Assembly: GCA_032622095.1 (NCBI GenBank)
Contig: CP136066.1
Span: 7,587,784-7,651,783 of the forward strand
Direction of reading: 5' to 3'
Length of the DNA: 64,000 nt
Source: Siphonodentalium dalli
Lineage: Eukaryota > Mollusca > Scaphopoda > Gadilida > Siphonodentaliidae
Below, piece by piece: positions 60,218 to 64,000 of the stretch (position 1 is its first letter; the number at the start of each line of letters is the position of its first letter). The notes beneath the pieces are model-generated. The model was not told where the DNA came from, searched no databases, and saw only the letters and a program-made list of their open reading frames with translations. Position numbers and translations under genes: made by a program.

Positions 60218-60733
60218 GTACACTAAGGTGACCATGATTCATTCGTAAGTGGAAGAATTTCCATCGTAGGAAGTAGCTGACGTCATAATCGCAAGAAAAA
60301 AAATAATGTCAATAATATCAAGCACTGTTTGATTTTAGATTCAAAATCATGGCTTATCCTTGAATACTTCCACTTGCAATGTAATCGCAGTTGTGTGTAT
60401 AGCTGTCGCATTGTAAATGTAGAAGGCCGATGACTTCTCTGCTCGAGAGGTCTAGATTTCTTGGTCATGGTCGTTAGACGCTTTGTGTGATCACCGAAGT
60501 TAAGCAATGTCGAAGCCGCTTGGATGTGTGACTAGCTTTGGGATTCTGGGTGCTGCCAACTTTCGGTGCGACTCCCGCATTTCTCTTTCTCGTTCTGTTA
60601 CATGTGTACGTAAAAAATCATGTATGACGACCCCTCAGTCTACCGGTATCTATCAATAAACTATCCGTAATTTCGTCAGGTCCCCGATGCATCCACTTAC
60701 GATTGTATCATGGTCGTCTGAATGTTCACTAAC
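60218..60733. mobile_element. ~515-bp MITE of the 58590 family, carrying a 5S-like insert
   Basis: Starts GTACACTAAGGTGACCATGA and ends with the inverted match at 60691-60733. Confidence 0.65.
60489..60563 (+). pseudogene. 5S rRNA-like segment (pseudogene or 5S-derived SINE head)
   Basis: GATCACCGAAGTTAAGCAAT, then CTTGGATGTGTGACTAGCTT and GGGTGCTGCCAAC align in order with the middle and 3' part of animal 5S rRNA, covering the internal pol III promoter. There are several substitutions and a deletion near the CGGGCCCGGTTAGTA part. The 5' third is unrecognisable. It lies inside a MITE. Confidence 0.75.
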
Positions 60734-62740
60734 GACACAAAATAACTGCAAATTCAGAGACCTGTACGGTAATCGACTACTACTTGACTAGTCGGACCCC
60801 TTCTAAGAGCTCCCATTTCTATGCACATACAGTATGACGTATAAAATGGGCAATGTGTCATCGCAGTTTTGAGTGTCCAATAAGTTTGCAAAGTTTTTGT
60901 CTTTATGGTGTAACTCTTTAGACAAGGCCGTTATTTCGTAAAAGTGATATTTAAAGAAATAAAGGGCATCTTAGAATTATCTCTCATTTTGAAAACATAA
61001 ACCGCAGTGCTTATATTTTTTCGGCGAGAATCCAAATCTAGATTCTCGCAAATATTCTCACAATTTACCCTGTATTCTTGTGAAAAGGTATGTATGGATT
61101 CTAGCAAAATCAGATGAAATAGATCGGTATGCCATTGGGCGCCGTTGTATCTAATCCCATACTGTGCCGACTAGGTGACAATAATAATAAAAACAAAATT
61201 ATCTATGCACAAATAGCATTGCGAATTGCGATACTAATATTAAACTTCTAAAAGCTCTAAATTGATCGAAGCAACTGTATGTTGAAAATTAAGTGTCGGC
61301 GCACACGGCCCCGATTGTGCCCGGTAAATCCGGCTGCCGGATAAATCGGGCCCGATAAAATCTGGGGTTCAGCGCGCACGAGTCCGATTTTCACTCTGGT
61401 CATATGCATGCTATGCATGTCACTGTAGTAAATAGTCAACTGGTGTACGTGGTCAGCCTATCTAGACATTTACTATATCTACCGGTAGTCCTGGTGATTT
61501 ATATTCATATGAATTTCTAAAGACTAATATTTATTAATAATAAACTAAATAAATATATTAATAATAATATATTGAGGTCACGGGCAATACAGTTAATAGT
61601 GCCAATAGCCGTAAATTGGCGTAATCTACCTTTCCACAGCTGCCTCCCTCTTGTTGCGATTATTATATACGGGCACCTATTTTCTGCACATAGGTCTACC
61701 AGCCGTTGTTTCTTGTCGATTGATCAGAATTCTTGATATAATTTTAGAATAGCGGTCGCTGCTAACTATTCCGATATTATGAATGATGTTTTGGTCATGT
61801 GACAAGCAAAACACCCGCGTTGCCATCGTCATGAGCCGGATTTTCCTGATGAAATCAAATTCAGTTGGATCGGTCCGATTAAATCGTATCCGACAAAAAC
61901 TGGCCCAACCCAAAACAGGTGTCCCCAAATAATCTCTGGATCCATCCCCTGTGGGAACGAGTCATTTTAGGGTTGTTCGACCAAAAAACATGGCCGTCAG
62001 CAGCCATTTTGAATTTTACTCTTTGCATGACTAAGTCCTTTGCGCAGGCTACAGATCGTAGCTTTGGTCGGATCTTCATGAAATTTGTCGTGGATGTTAA
62101 CAATGACCTGCAGATGGGAACGAGTCATTTTGGTGTCAATCTCCCGAAAAACATGGCCGCTGGTGGCCATCTTGAATTTAAAAATTAAATCCATTGGTGC
62201 GGTCTGCAGCTCGTACTGTTCGTCTGCCGGATCATCATGAAGTTTGTCGATGTTCATATTGACATGTGGCTAGGAACAAGTCCTTTTCGGGTTATGGCCA
62301 TCAGCAGACATCTTGGATTTTACTCTTTGCATGACTAAATCCATTGGCATAGGCTACAGGTCATAATACCTTTAGTCAGATCATTACAAGTATGAGATTT
62401 GTCATGGCTATTGACATGTACAAATTGTACATGTAGATGGGAACGGGTCATTTTCGGTCATTCGGCCAAAAAACATGGCCACTGGCGGCCATCTTGGATT
62501 TCAAAATTCAATCCATTGGTGCTGACTACTAGTACAGATCGTACTATTCATCTGATCATCATAAAATTTGTCATGGATGTTAATATTGACATGTAAATGG
62601 GAACAAGTCTTTGGCACAGGCTACAGGTCGTACCTTTGGTCACATCATTATGGAATTTGTCATGGCTGTTGACATTGACATGTCATAGATGGGAATGAGT
62701 CATTTTAGGGTCGCTCGACCAAAAAACATGGCCACCAGGC

Positions 62741-63232
62741 CAGGGATGGATCCAGGGATTTTTTCGGCATATCCCGATGGCCGTAGGCCCGAGATGGGGG
62801 TAGGTACGGGAGGGGGTCACCCCCATCCCTTAGGTGCAGCATTAAAGATCCCGCATAAGAAAATCCACTGGCTTACAAGGTCAAGATAAAGGCCAATGTA
62901 TTATCTTATATATGCGAGGCTCCTTAGATGGGAGACTCTCATTTATATAAGAGAATGCATTGGCACAGGATTTTTGCAAAATTTCAAGAAGCCCCAGTCA
63001 TGAAAGGGTTAAAATAGTTCTCACTGGACACTTGATTAAGCAAATAAAGGCTCTATATAAACTGTATATTGATGCATTGCATGTTGTTGAATTATATAGA
63101 AGATTTCCTTCAAAATATAGAAAATTCAGCTTTAATAAAACTATCCACTTGCAATTTGGGGACATTTAGGCCACCCGAGTTTGGGCACCCAAACCTGTAA
63201 CAGGTATCAAAAGAGCCCTGGATCCTTCCCTG
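62741..63232. mobile_element. 492-bp hAT-type MITE with 8-bp target duplication
   Basis: TIRs CAGGGATGGATCCAGGG (62741-62757) and CCCTGGATCCTTCCCTG (63216-63232) differ at one position. CACCAGGC flanks both sides (62733-62740, 63233-63240). CAGGG...CCCTG ends with an 8-bp duplication are typical of hAT transposons. It contains a member of the hairpin family at 62892-62964. Confidence 0.88.
62892..62964. repeat. diverged hairpin of the GCCAATGCATTC family
   Basis: Arms are partly mismatched and the apex differs (CTCCTTAGATGGGAG). Confidence 0.7.
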
Positions 63233-64000
63233 CACCAGGCACCAGCGGCTATCTTGGATTTCAAAAATCAATCCATTAGCATGGGCTACAGGTCGTATCT
63301 TTGGTCAGATCATTATGAGATTTGTCATGGCTATTGACATGACGTAGATGGGAACGAGTCATTTTGGGGTCGTTCGGCCAAAAAACATAGCCACCAGGCA
63401 CCAGCGGCCATCTTGGATTTAAAAAATCAATCCATTAGCATGGGCTACAGGTTGTATCTTTGTCGATCATCATTAAATTTGCCATGGATGTTAATTTTGA
63501 CATGTAGATGGGAACGAGTCATTTTGGGGTCGTTCAGCCCAAAAAACATGGCCATCAGCAGTCATCTTAGATTTTACTCTTTGTTTGAATACCGGTAAAT
63601 CCTTTGGCACGGGCTAGATGTGTACATACCGGTACGCAGGTCCTACCTTTGGTCGGATCATTATGAAATTTGTAATGGCTGTTCCCCTGTTGACATTCAC
63701 ATGTAGATGGGATCGAGGCATTTTGGGGTCATTCGGAAAAAAACATGGCGGACAGCGGCCATCTTGGATTTAAAAATTCAATCTATTAGCATGGGCTGCA
63801 GGTCGTACTGTTAGTCTGATCATCATGAAATTTGTCATGGATGTTAATATTGACATGCAGATGGGAACGAGTAAGTTTGCGGTCGTTCGGCCAAAAAACA
63901 TCTCTGCCAGCTGCCATCTTGGATTTTACTCTTTGCATGACTAAATTCTTTGGCACAAATAGAATTGACGTTATTACAGTAGTTGTGTTCAAGTATCTGT

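Larger units (their letters stand above)
61900..64000. repeat. ~160-200 bp degenerate tandem repeat array
   Basis: Blocks GATGGGAACGAGTCATTTTG, GGCCAAAAAACATGGCC, CGGCCATCTTGGATTT and GATCATCATGAAATTTGTCA recur in the same order about ten times. The short frames here are repeated in every unit and are not genes. The array runs to the window edge. Confidence 0.85.

Noticed and set aside
60489-60563. Functional 5S rRNA gene
   Set aside because: The 5' third is missing and a deletion and several substitutions affect conserved helices.

Overview
The window looks like nuclear DNA from an animal, probably a marine invertebrate; the phylum cannot be fixed from the sequence alone. It is AT-rich, gene-poor and packed with transposons, tandem repeats and microsatellites. 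The few real coding segments are split by introns with GT/AG borders. Most open frames are short and look like chance.

Host genes: a minus-strand gene at 50769-57040 has three phase-compatible exons encoding a C-type lectin-like domain (CTLD) followed by a small Cys-rich PAN/apple-like tail. A second, paralogous locus on the same strand has a signal-peptide exon (10054-10120) and the first CTLD half (3876-4059); the two loci share flanking intron sequence. A SWIM zinc-finger exon (2982-3226, minus) belongs to a family common in invertebrate genomes.

Mobile DNA, left to right: a 2.4 kb terminal-inverted-repeat (TIR) element holding a LINE fragment (190-2600); 46-bp and 24-bp arrays inside the lectin intron (4190-5775); an AT-rich MITE (13321-14210); a lone transposon terminus (14703-15073); a cluster of four virus-like genes, including an intact packaging-type ATPase (15412-17612), ending at a GC-rich inverted repeat (17621-18008); hairpin-bearing MITEs (18552-20253); then a 12.7 kb near-perfect palindrome (21041-33763) with TG...CA ends and a 6-bp target duplication. 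To its right lie a 73-bp array, a further MITE, a decayed Ty3/Gypsy-type retroelement with an env-like remnant (38640-41370), satellite-like repeats, a 28-bp array (46730-47287), a second hairpin MITE (52325-52714), the lectin gene, nested MITEs with a 5S rRNA-like segment (58590-60733), and a roughly 200-bp repeat array interrupted by a hAT-type MITE (61900-64000).

The main finding is the palindrome. Its insertion can be read against uninterrupted copies of the host repeat elsewhere in the window. Its terminal 150 bp and an adjacent TTCAAAAA-type array recur at 14703, pointing inward toward the virus-like gene cluster. This suggests, but does not prove, that the palindrome is a non-coding relative of a larger virus-like or integrase-mobilised element.
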